64,000 nucleotides of DNA. Origin: Kordiimonas lipolytica (lineage in GTDB: Bacteria > Pseudomonadota > Alphaproteobacteria > Sphingomonadales > Kordiimonadaceae). Location: contig NZ_LRUB01000027.1 of assembly GCF_001550065.1 (NCBI RefSeq), forward strand, positions 1 to 64,000, written 5' to 3'. Below the pieces are notes generated by a model. It was given only the letters and a program-made list of their open reading frames with translations, was not told the DNA's origin and did not search any database. A program made the position numbers and the translations under genes. This document shows, one piece after another, positions 9,125-18,006 of this stretch (positions are counted from its first letter, which is position 1; each line of letters starts with the position of its first letter).

Positions 9125-9688
9125 TTAGAAGAAGCGTTCGGGAACTGTGATAATATCCCCCGGCAAAACCAGGGTTGCGTCAGTTACTTCGATGTCTTGT
9201 TCAATGCCATCGACTTTGCGTGTGATTGTAATCTTCTTTTTGGCTGCGCGGTAGGTGAAGCCTGAAGCAAGAGCCACGGCATTCAAAATTGTCATACCAT
9301 TCACAAACGGATAGCTTCCCGGCTTTTTCACTTCGCCAAGAATGTAGAGCGGTCGATAATTCATGACCTCTACGCTGACCCGCGGGTTGATCAGATAACC
9401 GTCTGCAAGCTTTTCAGCAATCAGCTGCTCCGCTTTATCGAGGTCCATGCCGCCCACTTTGGTGGCGCCAATAAGCGGCATTGATATAACGCCAGTGCCG
9501 TCGAGCTCGAACTCGCCAGACAAATCTTCTTCGCCATAAACGGTGACCCGAATCTGATCACCTGAGCCCAACTGATACCGGACAGTAACATCCAGGCCAT
9601 CAGCACGCGAAGCGTCCTGGGCTGACGCAGAAAAAGCGAGCCCCACGAGGCTCGCTATAAGAAACATTATTTTCATGACATTACGCAT
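9125..9688 (-). CDS. Wza-like polysaccharide export protein (short form)
   Basis: 187-residue exported protein with a signal peptide (IMFLIASLVGLAFSASA-QD). A polysaccharide export domain follows (YQLGSGDQIRVTVYGEEDLSGEFELDGTGVISMPLIG...), then one SLBB-type domain (YILGEVKKPGSYPFVNGMTILNAVALASGFT). It is about half the length of E. coli Wza and has no lipobox Cys, so it lacks the outer membrane helical barrel region. The barrel protein upstream may supply that function. Second gene of the operon. Confidence 0.92.
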   Translation of the reverse strand: MRNVMKIMFLIASLVGLAFSASAQDASRADGLDVTVRYQLGSGDQIRVTVYGEEDLSGEFELDGTGVISMPLIGATKVGGMDLDKAEQLIAEKLADGYLINPRVSVEVMNYRPLYILGEVKKPGSYPFVNGMTILNAVALASGFTYRAAKKKITITRKVDGIEQDIEVTDATLVLPGDIITVPERFF

Positions 9689-9753
9689 ACATAAAAGCCT
9701 GATCTGCTACCTACAAAACAAGATGTAATACTAGCAAATCAGCTTAGCAAGCG

Positions 9754-11046
9754 CTACCACTGTGCCTTCACATTTACCATGAGGGCATGACGGGAATAGT
9801 CCTGACCCTGCACGTTCGTGTCACGGTAGCTATAGTCATAGCCGACATTCACGTTCACATTCGGGTTCAACAGATACTTCGCGCCGACACCAAAGTTGAT
9901 CAGGTCGTCCTCACGAGTGGTAAGTGCGAAGCTCTGCTTGGTGAAGCTTCCTTGTGCATTCAGCAGTACATTCCGGCGAAGTTCGTGTTCAACACGACCG
10001 AAGACCAGGGTGGAAATAATACCAGATGCCGGAATGGCAACGCCGTTTTCGTTCTCACCAAAGACTGACGTCTCATCAATGGAACGCTTGATCGAACCGG
10101 TAAAGGAAGTCAGTCCGCTCACATTCCAGAGGAGTTCAGCACCAAACTTGAAGCCATCAATCTCACCCATGGTTTCAGAGTCAAACGTGCGCTTCATGTA
10201 ACCGCCGTAGACCTCGCCACGGGCTTTACCCGTCAGATCGAAGGCCGCCCCACCAACGATTTCCATACCGTCGGAATTACGCTGTGGACCGCCGTCTTCT
10301 TTGGAATTGTCGTACTCCACCCGGTCAATGCTACCCCGAATGAAGGCTTCACGGCCATCAGCGAGCTCGTAACCCACACGACCTTCTACGGTTACCCGAT
10401 CACGGTCACGGTCGTCGTTGTTGAGCGTGCCGCCGCCCTGCAGGGCCACATCGTCAAAATTCTGCTTCACGTAGCGGCCATCAAGGGCAACGGAGAGAAT
10501 AGAAACATCACGCTTGAAACCGAGCGACGCCCGGAATGTGGATGTCTGTGCAGGCGCCACCTGATTGCCAACCGCATCGGCAGAACCACGGTCTTCATGG
10601 CCATCTTGGTACATGATGTCAGCGTGGATGTCCGTACCATGGGAAATATCTTTCCGGCCAGACGCGCCGATGTTGAAGTCTTCCCAGTCTTCACTGCTGT
10701 TGTCCGTATAGCGGGCAATATTCGCATCAGCAAACACCTGCAGGAAGTCTGTATTCCAGTCAGATACCAGCGCAAAGGAAGGCTTGATGAGCGCGATGAA
10801 ATCATCGGTCACGCCACTTTCCTGCGCATAAATGTTCGAATCGTACTTACCTTCGGCTGCAATTGTTGGATAGAAAAGGAAGCTGCCGGAACGAATTCCT
10901 GGGGCATCATAATCCGGGCGATACCGCTCGTATACGGACGTCACTTCATCAGCCTCGGCGGCCTCATCCTGTGCAAAAGCAGCCGGTGCCAGCGCCGTTG
11001 ATGCAAGCAGGCCGGTGGCTACATAAAAGGAAATCTGTTTTTTCAT
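9754..11046 (-). CDS. Outer membrane beta-barrel protein of the export operon
   Basis: 430-residue exported protein: signal peptide (YVATGLLASTALAPAAFA-QD) followed by repeated amphipathic strands with the barrel pattern (for example VTVEGRVGYELADGREAFIRGSIDRVEYDN and LRRNVLLNAQGSFTKQSFALTTREDD), ending in a short aromatic terminus (VKAQW). It belongs to the outer membrane barrel families seen with short Wza-like proteins in alphaproteobacterial exopolysaccharide loci. It is first in the operon, 65 bases ahead of the export protein, and probably forms the outer membrane exit pore. Exact family unverified. Confidence 0.82.
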   Translation of the reverse strand: MKKQISFYVATGLLASTALAPAAFAQDEAAEADEVTSVYERYRPDYDAPGIRSGSFLFYPTIAAEGKYDSNIYAQESGVTDDFIALIKPSFALVSDWNTDFLQVFADANIARYTDNSSEDWEDFNIGASGRKDISHGTDIHADIMYQDGHEDRGSADAVGNQVAPAQTSTFRASLGFKRDVSILSVALDGRYVKQNFDDVALQGGGTLNNDDRDRDRVTVEGRVGYELADGREAFIRGSIDRVEYDNSKEDGGPQRNSDGMEIVGGAAFDLTGKARGEVYGGYMKRTFDSETMGEIDGFKFGAELLWNVSGLTSFTGSIKRSIDETSVFGENENGVAIPASGIISTLVFGRVEHELRRNVLLNAQGSFTKQSFALTTREDDLINFGVGAKYLLNPNVNVNVGYDYSYRDTNVQGQDYSRHALMVNVKAQW

Positions 11047-11192
11047 CTAACTTACCCCAGTTGGTAGATCGCCAGCACATCTATGGCCGACTAAAAAATC
11101 CACTTAATACGCGGTTTAATATACACATCTAACCTTTTGGTATGGCGAGACAAAGTGTAAAATAGGCCAATCTTAAAATTAATAGATCGACA

Positions 11193-11210
11193 TGTTGCCA
11201 ATTAGCAACA
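11193..11210. promoter_or_regulatory. Palindrome upstream of the export operon
   Basis: TGTTGC (11193-11198) and GCAACA (11205-11210) form an inverted repeat, extended inwards by AATT. It lies about 150 bases before the barrel gene start and about 95 bases before the promoter of the catabolic operon running the other way. Operator candidate; regulator unknown. Confidence 0.4.
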
Positions 11211-11295
11211 TTCCCACCCAGAAACACTCACGCAAACATGGCTGATTCTAACCTGAAGTAGAAATATGTCGATCAGGCTACACAGAGAAGCAAAC

Positions 11296-11328
11296 TTGAT
11301 GCTTATTTAATTTAGTGCTAAAATAAAT
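11296..11328 (+). promoter_or_regulatory. Promoter and 24 bp operator of catabolic operon 1
   Basis: TTGATG (11296-11301) and TAAAAT (11319-11324), spaced 17 bp, form a good promoter. Over it lies a near-perfect palindrome at 11305-11328 with paired half-sites ATTTA...TTTAG and CTAAA...TAAAT. The same 24 bases occur at 19816-19839 before the second half of the cluster. An operator overlapping the -10 suggests repression, most simply by the MarR protein encoded as the second gene of this operon. Confidence 0.78.
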
Positions 11329-11359
11329 CAGTTCGAAAAACGAGGCGGGGGAGCCTGAC

Positions 11360-12115
11360 GTGACGAGACGAATAGCCTTGATAACCGGCGGCGGCAGCGG
11401 CATCGGCCTTGCCATCGCCCATGCGTTTTCCCAGGCTGGCATCACCCCAGTACTGGCAGGACGCAGCAAAGCACGGCTGGAGGACGCTGCAGCCCGAATG
11501 GAGGGCACAGCCTTTGTCCCCATGGATGTCACGGATGAAGACAGTGTCGAAAAAGCCTTCAAGCAGCTGAAAACCGCCGGCTATGAGCCTAACATCCTGG
11601 TGAACAACGCAGGCTCTGCCGCAACCGCCCCTTTGGAAAAAACTGACACTGGCACCTGGCAGGCCATGCTGGACGTTAACTTAACCGGCGCCTTTCTATG
11701 CACTCGCTCCGCCTTGCCCATGATGAAAGAGCAAGGGTTTGGACGAATCATTACCGTCGCAAGCACCGCGGGGCTAAAGGGCTATGCCTACACCGCAGCT
11801 TATACTGCCGCAAAACACGGCGTTATCGGCATGACCCGGTCCCTTGCGCTTGAGCTTGCCGGCACGGGCGTCACCGCCAATACAGTATGTCCCGGTTTCA
11901 CGGATACCGAGATCGTACAAGCCTCTGTCAGGAATATCGTCGAGAAAACCGGCCGCAGCGAAGAAGAAGCCCTGAAGGCACTGACCAAGCATAATCCGGA
12001 AAACCGACTGGTGACCCCCGAAGAAGTCGCCGATGCCGTCCTCTGGCTGGTAAGTGACGGCGCGAGTGCCATCAACGGCCAAGCCATTGCCGTTGCCTGC
12101 GGGGAGATTATGTAA
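11360..12115 (+). CDS. SDR-family 3-hydroxyacyl-CoA dehydrogenase (likely)
   Basis: 251-residue short-chain dehydrogenase/reductase. Motifs: TGGGSGIG cofactor loop (residues 8-15), NNAG, catalytic Ser in ASTAG and Tyr-Lys in YTAAKHG. Start is GTG at 11360, placed by GGGGGAG 8 bases upstream. As first gene of the operon, directly coupled to the MarR gene, it probably oxidises a 3-hydroxyacyl-CoA ring-derived intermediate in the beta-oxidation-like lower part of the anthranilyl-CoA route. Substrate is inferred from context only. Confidence 0.85.
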   Translation: MTRRIALITGGGSGIGLAIAHAFSQAGITPVLAGRSKARLEDAAARMEGTAFVPMDVTDEDSVEKAFKQLKTAGYEPNILVNNAGSAATAPLEKTDTGTWQAMLDVNLTGAFLCTRSALPMMKEQGFGRIITVASTAGLKGYAYTAAYTAAKHGVIGMTRSLALELAGTGVTANTVCPGFTDTEIVQASVRNIVEKTGRSEEEALKALTKHNPENRLVTPEEVADAVLWLVSDGASAINGQAIAVACGEIM

Positions 12116-12583
12116 ATGACCAATCGCCCCGCCATTTCACCCAAGGAGCAGGACGCCCTGCGCACCTGGCTGAAGCTTTTGGGCACCAGCAACCTGGTGC
12201 GTAAAACTTTGCAGTCTCGCCTGCATGCGGGCTACGGCGTCTCGCTGTCGCGCTTTGATGTGCTCGCTAACCTTTACCGTGCGCCTGAAGGCGGTATTCG
12301 CCTCTCCGAACTTTCCAAACAGTTGATGGTCTCGAACGGAAATGTCACCCAGGTGATGACGCCGCTTGTAAAAGAAGGGCTGGTTGAGCGAAATCCCTGC
12401 GCGCAGGATGCTCGCGCGGCCACTGCACGGCTAACCGACAAGGGCAAAGCGCTTTTCGAAGACATGGCCACCGACCACGCCAAATGGGTAGGCGAGATTT
12501 TTGCCAATCTTTCATCTGACGAACACAAGCAGATCGCAAATCTACTGGACAAGCTGGACCAAACCAAGCTGAGCCAGGACTGA
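12116..12583 (+). CDS. MarR-family regulator of the catabolic cluster
   Basis: 155-residue MarR protein with a winged helix ([69 protein letters not shown]; wing residues DARA). Its ATG follows the SDR stop codon without a gap, so it is made with the enzymes. It is the obvious candidate to bind the identical palindromes at 11305-11328 and 19816-19839. Related regulators of CoA-dependent aromatic pathways commonly respond to the aryl-CoA thioester; that would be the expected inducer here (inference). Confidence 0.9.
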   Translation: MTNRPAISPKEQDALRTWLKLLGTSNLVRKTLQSRLHAGYGVSLSRFDVLANLYRAPEGGIRLSELSKQLMVSNGNVTQVMTPLVKEGLVERNPCAQDARAATARLTDKGKALFEDMATDHAKWVGEIFANLSSDEHKQIANLLDKLDQTKLSQD

Positions 12584-12594
12584 GAGGATCCGAC

Positions 12595-13404
12595 ATGAAC
12601 CCCAATACTTTCAAACCCAAGCATTTCCTTTGGCAATTCGAGAATGGCGTCGGCACCGTAACGCTGAACCGGCCTGAGCGTATGAACCCACTGACGTTCG
12701 AAAGCTACGCTGAAATGCGGGACATGTTTCGCGAACTGGTTTATGTGCCGGAAGTGAAAGCTATTATCGTCACTGGCGCCGAAGGCAATTTCTCCTCTGG
12801 TGGTGATGTGCATGAAATCATCGGCCCGCTTGTGGAAATGGACATGCCGGGGCTCCTCAAATTCACCCGTATGACTGGCGATCTTGTGAAAGCCATGCGC
12901 GGTTGTCCGCAGCCAATCATCGCGGCGGTGGACGGCATCTGCGTTGGGGCTGGTGCCATCATGTCGATGGCGTCTGACCTTCGCATCGCCACCAAGGAAG
13001 CAAAAACAGCCTTCCTGTTTAACCGGGTAGGCCTTGCGGGGTGCGACATGGGGGCTTGTGCGATCCTGCCGCGCATCATCGGCCAGGGCCGGGCGTCGGA
13101 ACTTCTGTTCACCGGCCGCACCATGAGCGCCGAAGAAGGCGAGCGTTGGGGCTTTTTCAACAAACTGAGCACCCGGGCGGACCTGATGAAGGACGCGCAG
13201 GACATGGCAAACAGACTTGCGGGCGGCCCAACCTTTGCGAACGGCATGACAAAGAACCAGCTGAACATGGAATGGGACATGAGCCTGGACACCGCGATTG
13301 AAGCCGAAGCCCAGGCGCAGGCCATCTGCATGCAAACCAAAGACTTCGAGCGCGCCTACCACGCGTTCGTGGCCAAACAGAAACCGGTATTCGAGGGCGA
13401 CTGA
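12595..13404 (+). CDS. Enoyl-CoA hydratase/isomerase family protein
   Basis: 269-residue crotonase-fold protein. The oxyanion-hole blocks are visible ([11 protein letters not shown] around residue 63 and [19 protein letters not shown] around 107). Probably hydrates or opens the ring of a cyclic enoyl-CoA made after dearomatisation of 2-aminobenzoyl-CoA. It sits 11 bases after marR, with a GAGAGG-type ribosome site, and its stop overlaps the next start (TGATG). Confidence 0.88.
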   Translation: MNPNTFKPKHFLWQFENGVGTVTLNRPERMNPLTFESYAEMRDMFRELVYVPEVKAIIVTGAEGNFSSGGDVHEIIGPLVEMDMPGLLKFTRMTGDLVKAMRGCPQPIIAAVDGICVGAGAIMSMASDLRIATKEAKTAFLFNRVGLAGCDMGACAILPRIIGQGRASELLFTGRTMSAEEGERWGFFNKLSTRADLMKDAQDMANRLAGGPTFANGMTKNQLNMEWDMSLDTAIEAEAQAQAICMQTKDFERAYHAFVAKQKPVFEGD

Positions 13405-14588
13405 TGACAGATTCGACATCTGATCGCACATTCCTTTCCTGGCCGTTTTTTGACGACCATCACCGTACGCTTGCAGATAGGCTTGATGCCTGGGCCGCGG
13501 CCACCCTCCCCGACATTGTCGATGCACCAGGCGCGCACGAAGACGTAGACACCACCTGCCGCGCTCTGGTGAAAGCGCTTGGGGACGGGGGCTGGCTTCG
13601 CTATGCGGTGCCAAAGGCTTACGGCGGCATGTTCGACACGCTTGATGTGCGATCCCTGTGCATCATTCGCGAGACGCTGGCCCGCCATTCTGGCCTTGCG
13701 GACTTCGCCTTTGCCATGCAGGGCTTGGGTTCTGGCGCCATCACGCTGGCGGGCTCTGACGCCATCAAATCGGCGTACCTTCCAGCCGTGGCGGCGGGTG
13801 AAAAAATTGCGGCCTTCGCGCTGACGGAACCGGAAGCGGGCTCGGATGTGGCGTCTATCGCCAGCACGCTTAAGGATGCGGGCGGTGAGCTCAGCCTGTC
13901 GGGCGAGAAAACATACATCTCGAACGGCGGTATCGCCGACTTTTACTGTGTATTCGCACGAACGGGCGAGGCACCGGGTGCGCGTGGCCTGTCTGCAGTG
14001 GTGATAGACGCCGACACGCCTGGCCTTGAAATCGCTGAGCGAATCGAGGTGATCGCACCGCACCCGTTGGCGAAGCTTTTCTTCCAAGGCTGTCATGTGC
14101 CGAAGGAAAACCTGTTGGGCGCACGCGGTGCGGGCTTCAAGCTGGCGATGGCGACACTGGATATTTTCCGCTCTACCGTCGGCGCCGCCGCGCTTGGCTT
14201 TGCAAGACGTGCCCTTGAGGAAGCGCTCAAGCGCACCCGCGAGCGCGAGCTTTTCGGTGCCCCGCTTGCTGACCTGCCTATCACACAAGAACGCTTGGCC
14301 GAGATGGCGCTAGATATCGACGCAAGCGCGCTCCTTATATATAGAGCCGCCTGGACCAAAGATAGCGGCGCGCCCCGTGTAACGCGCGAAGCGGCCATGG
14401 CCAAGTTGTACGCCACGGACCAGGCGCAGCTTGTGATCGACAAGGCGGTGCAGATGTTCGGCGGCATGGGCGTGACAAAAGGCGTGAAAGTAGAAGAGCT
14501 TTACCGGGAAATAAGGGCGCTCAGGATCTATGAAGGCGCATCCGAAGTTCAGAAACTGGTGATCGCCCGGCAACTGCTGTCACAGTAA
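13404..14588 (+). CDS. Acyl-CoA dehydrogenase
   Basis: 394-residue FAD acyl-CoA dehydrogenase with N-terminal helical, middle beta ([19 protein letters not shown]) and C-terminal helical domains ([43 protein letters not shown]). The EGASE segment carries the usual C-terminal Glu. The first ATG overlaps the preceding stop by one base. In this cluster it presumably oxidises a cyclohexane- or pimelyl-type CoA thioester downstream of the aromatic ring step. Confidence 0.9.
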   Translation: MTDSTSDRTFLSWPFFDDHHRTLADRLDAWAAATLPDIVDAPGAHEDVDTTCRALVKALGDGGWLRYAVPKAYGGMFDTLDVRSLCIIRETLARHSGLADFAFAMQGLGSGAITLAGSDAIKSAYLPAVAAGEKIAAFALTEPEAGSDVASIASTLKDAGGELSLSGEKTYISNGGIADFYCVFARTGEAPGARGLSAVVIDADTPGLEIAERIEVIAPHPLAKLFFQGCHVPKENLLGARGAGFKLAMATLDIFRSTVGAAALGFARRALEEALKRTRERELFGAPLADLPITQERLAEMALDIDASALLIYRAAWTKDSGAPRVTREAAMAKLYATDQAQLVIDKAVQMFGGMGVTKGVKVEELYREIRALRIYEGASEVQKLVIARQLLSQ

Positions 14589-14622
14589 AAAATTCACACT
14601 ATTGGGACTGGGGAGGCCCAAA

Positions 14623-16221
14623 ATGATGTTTGATAGTGCCCATAGTGACCATTTTACCCGGGACAACCTGCCCAAAGAGGCAGACTGGCCGGAGCTGGCG
14701 TTTGACCTGCCGGATCTCAAGTACCCCGAACGGCTGAACGCGGCCGAGGCGCTTCTGGCAGGCGGCGCGCCTGATGCCCCGGCTGTGCTGTGGTCGGGTG
14801 GTGCCTGGACATACGCCGACCTGCGATTGACCGCCAGCCGCATCGCCAATGCGCTGACACACGACCTTGGCCTGGTACCCGGAAACCGGGTGCTCTTGCG
14901 CGGGCGCAACACACCGATGATGATCGCCGCCTGGTACGGCGTGCTCCTGGCGGGTGGTGTCGCGGTTTCCACCATGCCGCTCCTGCGCGCGCCCGAGCTT
15001 GTCACCATCTGCGACATGGCGCGCATCACCTTAGCGCTCAGCGAAAACGGCCTGATGGACGAGATGAAGGCCGCACAGAAAAGCACCCAAACGCCCCTGC
15101 GCACTGTTGGCTTCGGCGAGGAAAGCGCGGAGCTTGAGGCCCTGATGGCCCACGCCAGCGACCAGTTCACCGCAGTGGACACCGCGCAGGATGATGTGGC
15201 GCTTCTGGCCTTCACCTCCGGCACCACCGGCAAGCCCAAGGCCTGCATGCATTTCCACCGGGATGTGCTGGCCATGGCGGACGCCTATGCCCGGCATATC
15301 CTGTCGCCCACATCGGACGATGTTTTCTGCGGCTCGCCGCCGATCGCCTTCACCTTCGGGCTGGGCGGGCTGGTGGTATTCCCGGCGCGCTTCGGCGCGG
15401 CTGTGGCCCTGCCGGATGCGCCCACGCCAACAGCCATGCTGGACTGCGTCGAGAGGCACAAGGTGACCATGATGTTCACCGCCCCCACGGCATACCGCGC
15501 CATGCTTGGCGAACTTGAGAAGTTCGACATCTCCAGCCTGCGAGCGTGCGTTTCCGCCGGGGAAAGCCTGCCAAAGGCCACGTGGGATGACTGGTTCAAG
15601 GCCACAGGCCTCAAGCTGATGGACGGCATTGGCGCCACGGAAATGATCCATATTTTCATCTCCGCCCGCGAGGAAGACATCCGGCCCGGATGCACCGGCA
15701 AGGTGGTGCCCGGCTATCAGGCCTGCGTTCTGGACGAGAGCGGCAATATCCTGGCCCCACCCGCAGAAGGGCGGCTGGCTGTGAAGGGGCCGACCGGCTG
15801 CCGCTATATGGCGGATGACCGGCAGAAGACCTATGTACAGAACGGCTGGAACGTCACGGGCGACACTTATGCCCAAAGTGAGGACGGCTATTTCACCTTC
15901 ATCGCGCGGTCTGACGATATGATCATCTCATCCGGCTACAATATCGGCGGGCCGGAAGTTGAGGCGGCGCTGCTGCTGCACGAAGCGGTGGCGGAATGCG
16001 CGGTGATCGGCGTGCCGGACGCGGACAGGGGCCAGATCGTGAAGGCCTTCGTCGTGCTGGCGGAAGGCACGCAAGCGTCAGGCGAGCTGGTGAAGGAACT
16101 TCAGGCGCATGTGAAAAACACCATCGCGCCTTATAAATACCCACGCGCTGTCGAGTTCATCGATGAGCTTCCCAAAACACAGACCGGCAAGGTCCAGCGG
16201 TTCAAGTTGCGCCAGGGATAG
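14623..16221 (+). CDS. 2-aminobenzoate/benzoate-type CoA ligase
   Basis: 532-residue AMP-forming acyl-CoA synthetase of the benzoate-CoA ligase family. The P-loop is LLAFTSGTTGKPKACMHFHRD, the adenylation core is MDGIGATEMIHIFIS, and the C-terminal hinge and lysine are SDDMIISSGYNIGGPEVE and PKTQTGKVQRFKLR. The start is set by GGGGAGG before ATGATG; an upstream in-frame ATG at 14602 has no ribosome site. The ligase would activate anthranilate to 2-aminobenzoyl-CoA, the substrate of the fusion monooxygenase at 20713. The substrate is inferred from that neighbour. Confidence 0.88.
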   Translation: MMFDSAHSDHFTRDNLPKEADWPELAFDLPDLKYPERLNAAEALLAGGAPDAPAVLWSGGAWTYADLRLTASRIANALTHDLGLVPGNRVLLRGRNTPMMIAAWYGVLLAGGVAVSTMPLLRAPELVTICDMARITLALSENGLMDEMKAAQKSTQTPLRTVGFGEESAELEALMAHASDQFTAVDTAQDDVALLAFTSGTTGKPKACMHFHRDVLAMADAYARHILSPTSDDVFCGSPPIAFTFGLGGLVVFPARFGAAVALPDAPTPTAMLDCVERHKVTMMFTAPTAYRAMLGELEKFDISSLRACVSAGESLPKATWDDWFKATGLKLMDGIGATEMIHIFISAREEDIRPGCTGKVVPGYQACVLDESGNILAPPAEGRLAVKGPTGCRYMADDRQKTYVQNGWNVTGDTYAQSEDGYFTFIARSDDMIISSGYNIGGPEVEAALLLHEAVAECAVIGVPDADRGQIVKAFVVLAEGTQASGELVKELQAHVKNTIAPYKYPRAVEFIDELPKTQTGKVQRFKLRQG

Positions 16222-16232
16222 TTGGCTCCAGA

Positions 16233-16290
16233 TACCGGCCTGCGCCGGTAGGACGAAAAACTGACCCGTCGTCCCGGCGAAGGCCGGGAC
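16233..16290. repeat. REP-like palindromes left of the GIY-YIG gene
   Basis: Two hairpins: TACCGGC (16233-16239) / GCCGGTA (16244-16250), then GTCCCGGC / GCCGGGAC with loop GAAG (16271-16290). The second matches the general CCCGGCGAAGGCCGGG type of interspersed palindrome common in alphaproteobacterial genomes. Confidence 0.75.
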
Positions 16291-16358
16291 CTTTGTTATC
16301 ATAGCGCACGAGTAAAACCTTTTTGACCCCGTCTCCCGCCTGATAGGCCTGGCACACA

Positions 16359-16670
16359 ATGCGCAGTTGGGGGAATGCTGCGCTGACCTACTATGTTTAT
16401 ATCCTGACCAACAGGCCGCACGGCACACTATATATCGGCGTTACCAACAATAATGCACGGCGGATAACAGAACACCGCGACGGTAAGGGATCACGCTTTG
16501 CCCACAAATATAACCTGCGTCGGCTGGTGTATGTTGAACCGTACGATACGGTGGAGGAGGCAATTGCCCGCGAAAAGGCCATGAAAGAATGGCAACGGGC
16601 CTGGAAGGTCAGGTTGATCGAAGAGCATAATCCCGAGTGGGACGACCTTTATGGGCGACTTAACTGGTGA
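16359..16670 (+). CDS. GIY-YIG domain endonuclease-like protein (UPF0213 type)
   Basis: 103-residue single-domain GIY-YIG protein. YYVYILTNRPHGTLYIGVTNN carries the modified YVY...YIG motif, followed by the conserved Arg in ARRITEHRDG and the Glu in IAREKAMKEW. Members are small nuclease-like proteins with poorly known biology. It stands alone, facing the secreted-protein genes, with REP-like palindromes on both sides and no clear ribosome site. GC and codon use look like its neighbours. Confidence 0.85.
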   Translation: MRSWGNAALTYYVYILTNRPHGTLYIGVTNNNARRITEHRDGKGSRFAHKYNLRRLVYVEPYDTVEEAIAREKAMKEWQRAWKVRLIEEHNPEWDDLYGRLNW

Positions 16671-16688
16671 GGCTCTTTCTGATAGAGA

Positions 16689-16851
16689 TACCGGCCTGCG
16701 CCGGTATGACGCGAGGGGCCGGAATGACGATTGATGTTCAGTTGTCATCCCGGACAAGCGAAGCGTGATCCGGGATCTTTGTCAGAATAGAGTCCTTACC
16801 TGAAACAGATACCGGTTTTCACCGACATAGGAATACCGGCTTGCGCCGGTA
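16689..16851. repeat. REP-like palindromes right of the GIY-YIG gene
   Basis: Three further hairpins follow the GIY-YIG gene: TACCGGC / GCCGGTA at 16689-16706, ATCCCGGA / TCCGGGAT at 16747-16776, and TACCGGC / GCCGGTA at 16834-16851. The first and third are copies of the hairpin at 16233-16250. Confidence 0.75.
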
Positions 16852-16860
16852 TAAACGAAA

Positions 16861-16883
16861 AAGGCCGGGGAAAACCCGGCCTT
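16861..16883 (-). terminator. Terminator of secreted-repeat gene 1
   Basis: Stem AAGGCCGGG / CCCGGCCTT, 9 bp; on the minus strand it is followed by TTTTCG. Near-identical hairpins end the other two paralogues. Confidence 0.85.
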
Positions 16884-16912
16884 CCTGAGAATTCTGAAAT
16901 GTCACGCCCGCC

Positions 16913-17671
16913 CTAGGTTGGGCTGCCCGCCTGCTGTGGGTTTGGCTCGATAATGATCGGCACAACAGTGTTGCGCGGGATGCGGGGGCGTGGTGGGGCA
17001 CTAACCCGGTTCCGCGTGGTGTGGCGTACGGTCGGCGTTGTCGTCGTGGTGCCGCCAAACTGTTGGTTGTTCCCTGGCCTATTGCTATCTAATGCTTTCT
17101 TCCCGCCAGCTGGCGCATTTGTATAGACTGTATTCCGGAAACTCCTGTTGCTGGACGAATTGACGGCTCTCACGATTGAATTCATGGCCGCAAGCGTTGC
17201 CGGGTTGCCGGACATAACTTCTGTACCATTCTGAGTAGACCTCACAGTGGCCCCAGAATCGTCCCACATCCTTGACACTGCAGCACCCGCTGCTAAAGCC
17301 ACTGCATTGGTAACCGTGCTGTCCGCCGCAGTCACTGCCGGATCGCCTGCGATCATAATCGCTGCATTCACCAAGGCTGCGGCATTGTTCGGGTCAGTAC
17401 CTGCGAGTTGGGCACCCATATTGGCAACGGCTTTGGCAACCTTGGCAACCATTGCGCCTTTGCCCTGGGCAATCTTGATTTGGATCAGCTGCTGGATGCC
17501 CGCGGTATTACCAGCCTGGGCGAGCGCAACCAGTTGCGCCTGCAGGGTTCGTTCTTCGGCTAATGCCGTCGTGTCGGACTGCGCTTCAGCCTTGTTCATC
17601 ACGCTTGTCGGCGCAACAATTGGCGCCCCCATCACCAGCCCTACGGCTACTACCATCATTGCAAAACGCAT
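16913..17671 (-). CDS. Secreted Ala-rich protein, tandem paralogue 1
   Basis: 252 residues, family not recognised. It has a signal peptide (MRFAMMVVAVGLVMGAP...KAEAQS, likely cleaved after AEA or AQ), then an Ala-rich, probably helical middle of about 130 residues, then a Ser/Asn/Thr-rich linker. It ends in a tail shared with the two following paralogues: Thr-Pro, basic TTR stretch, PPRPRIP, and the C-terminus EPNPQQAGSPT. The signal peptide and tail are conserved while the middle is strongly diverged. Last of three genes in the same direction, each with its own terminator. Confidence 0.8.
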   Translation of the reverse strand: MRFAMMVVAVGLVMGAPIVAPTSVMNKAEAQSDTTALAEERTLQAQLVALAQAGNTAGIQQLIQIKIAQGKGAMVAKVAKAVANMGAQLAGTDPNNAAALVNAAIMIAGDPAVTAADSTVTNAVALAAGAAVSRMWDDSGATVRSTQNGTEVMSGNPATLAAMNSIVRAVNSSSNRSFRNTVYTNAPAGGKKALDSNRPGNNQQFGGTTTTTPTVRHTTRNRVSAPPRPRIPRNTVVPIIIEPNPQQAGSPT

Positions 17672-17714
17672 GATCCCACTCCAATAAATTCCTAGTCGTA
17701 ACCGACTTATTCAG

Positions 17715-18006
17715 AAACTCTATCTCACTATTCTTAAACAAATACAAATATCAGAGTCAATTTTAGTGAAACAGTCCAATGGCTTGATAGCTATTCGGGG
17801 GGGGAGTTGGCGAGCGACAGCTTACCCCAGAAATGTATTGCAGGTCGAGCTGGGTAAAGGCCTATGGATGCCGTTCCCTCGCGCAGCAAGGCCCGCTCGC
17901 CCGGCATGACAAGAATGCAAAAAGGCCGGGGAAAACCCGGCCTTCTGGAATTCTGAATGTGTCGCCCGCCTTAGGTTGGGCTGCCCGCCTGCTGTGGGTT
18001 CGGCTC
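17715..18006. repeat. Direct repeat copy A (about 290 bp)
   Basis: Covers the upstream region of paralogue 1, the spacer, the terminator and the first 36 bases inside the 3' end of paralogue 2. It is nearly identical to 18713-19002, including spacer DNA that codes for nothing. Indicates a recent tandem duplication of about 1 kb. Confidence 0.85.
17922..17944 (-). terminator. Terminator of secreted-repeat gene 2
   Basis: Stem AAGGCCGGG / CCCGGCCTT as at 16861-16883, with a following T-run on the minus strand (TTTTTGC). Confidence 0.85.

Noticed and set aside
12274..13614. 446-codon minus-strand frame across marR and the enoyl-CoA hydratase
   Set aside because: Shadow of two well-supported plus-strand genes; its translation is His/Arg-rich and shows no domain.
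17247..17687. 146-codon plus-strand frame opposite secreted paralogue 1 (and a similar one at 18164-18685)
   Set aside because: Exact antisense of the Ala-rich coding regions; the signal peptide and tail on the minus strand are the conserved parts.
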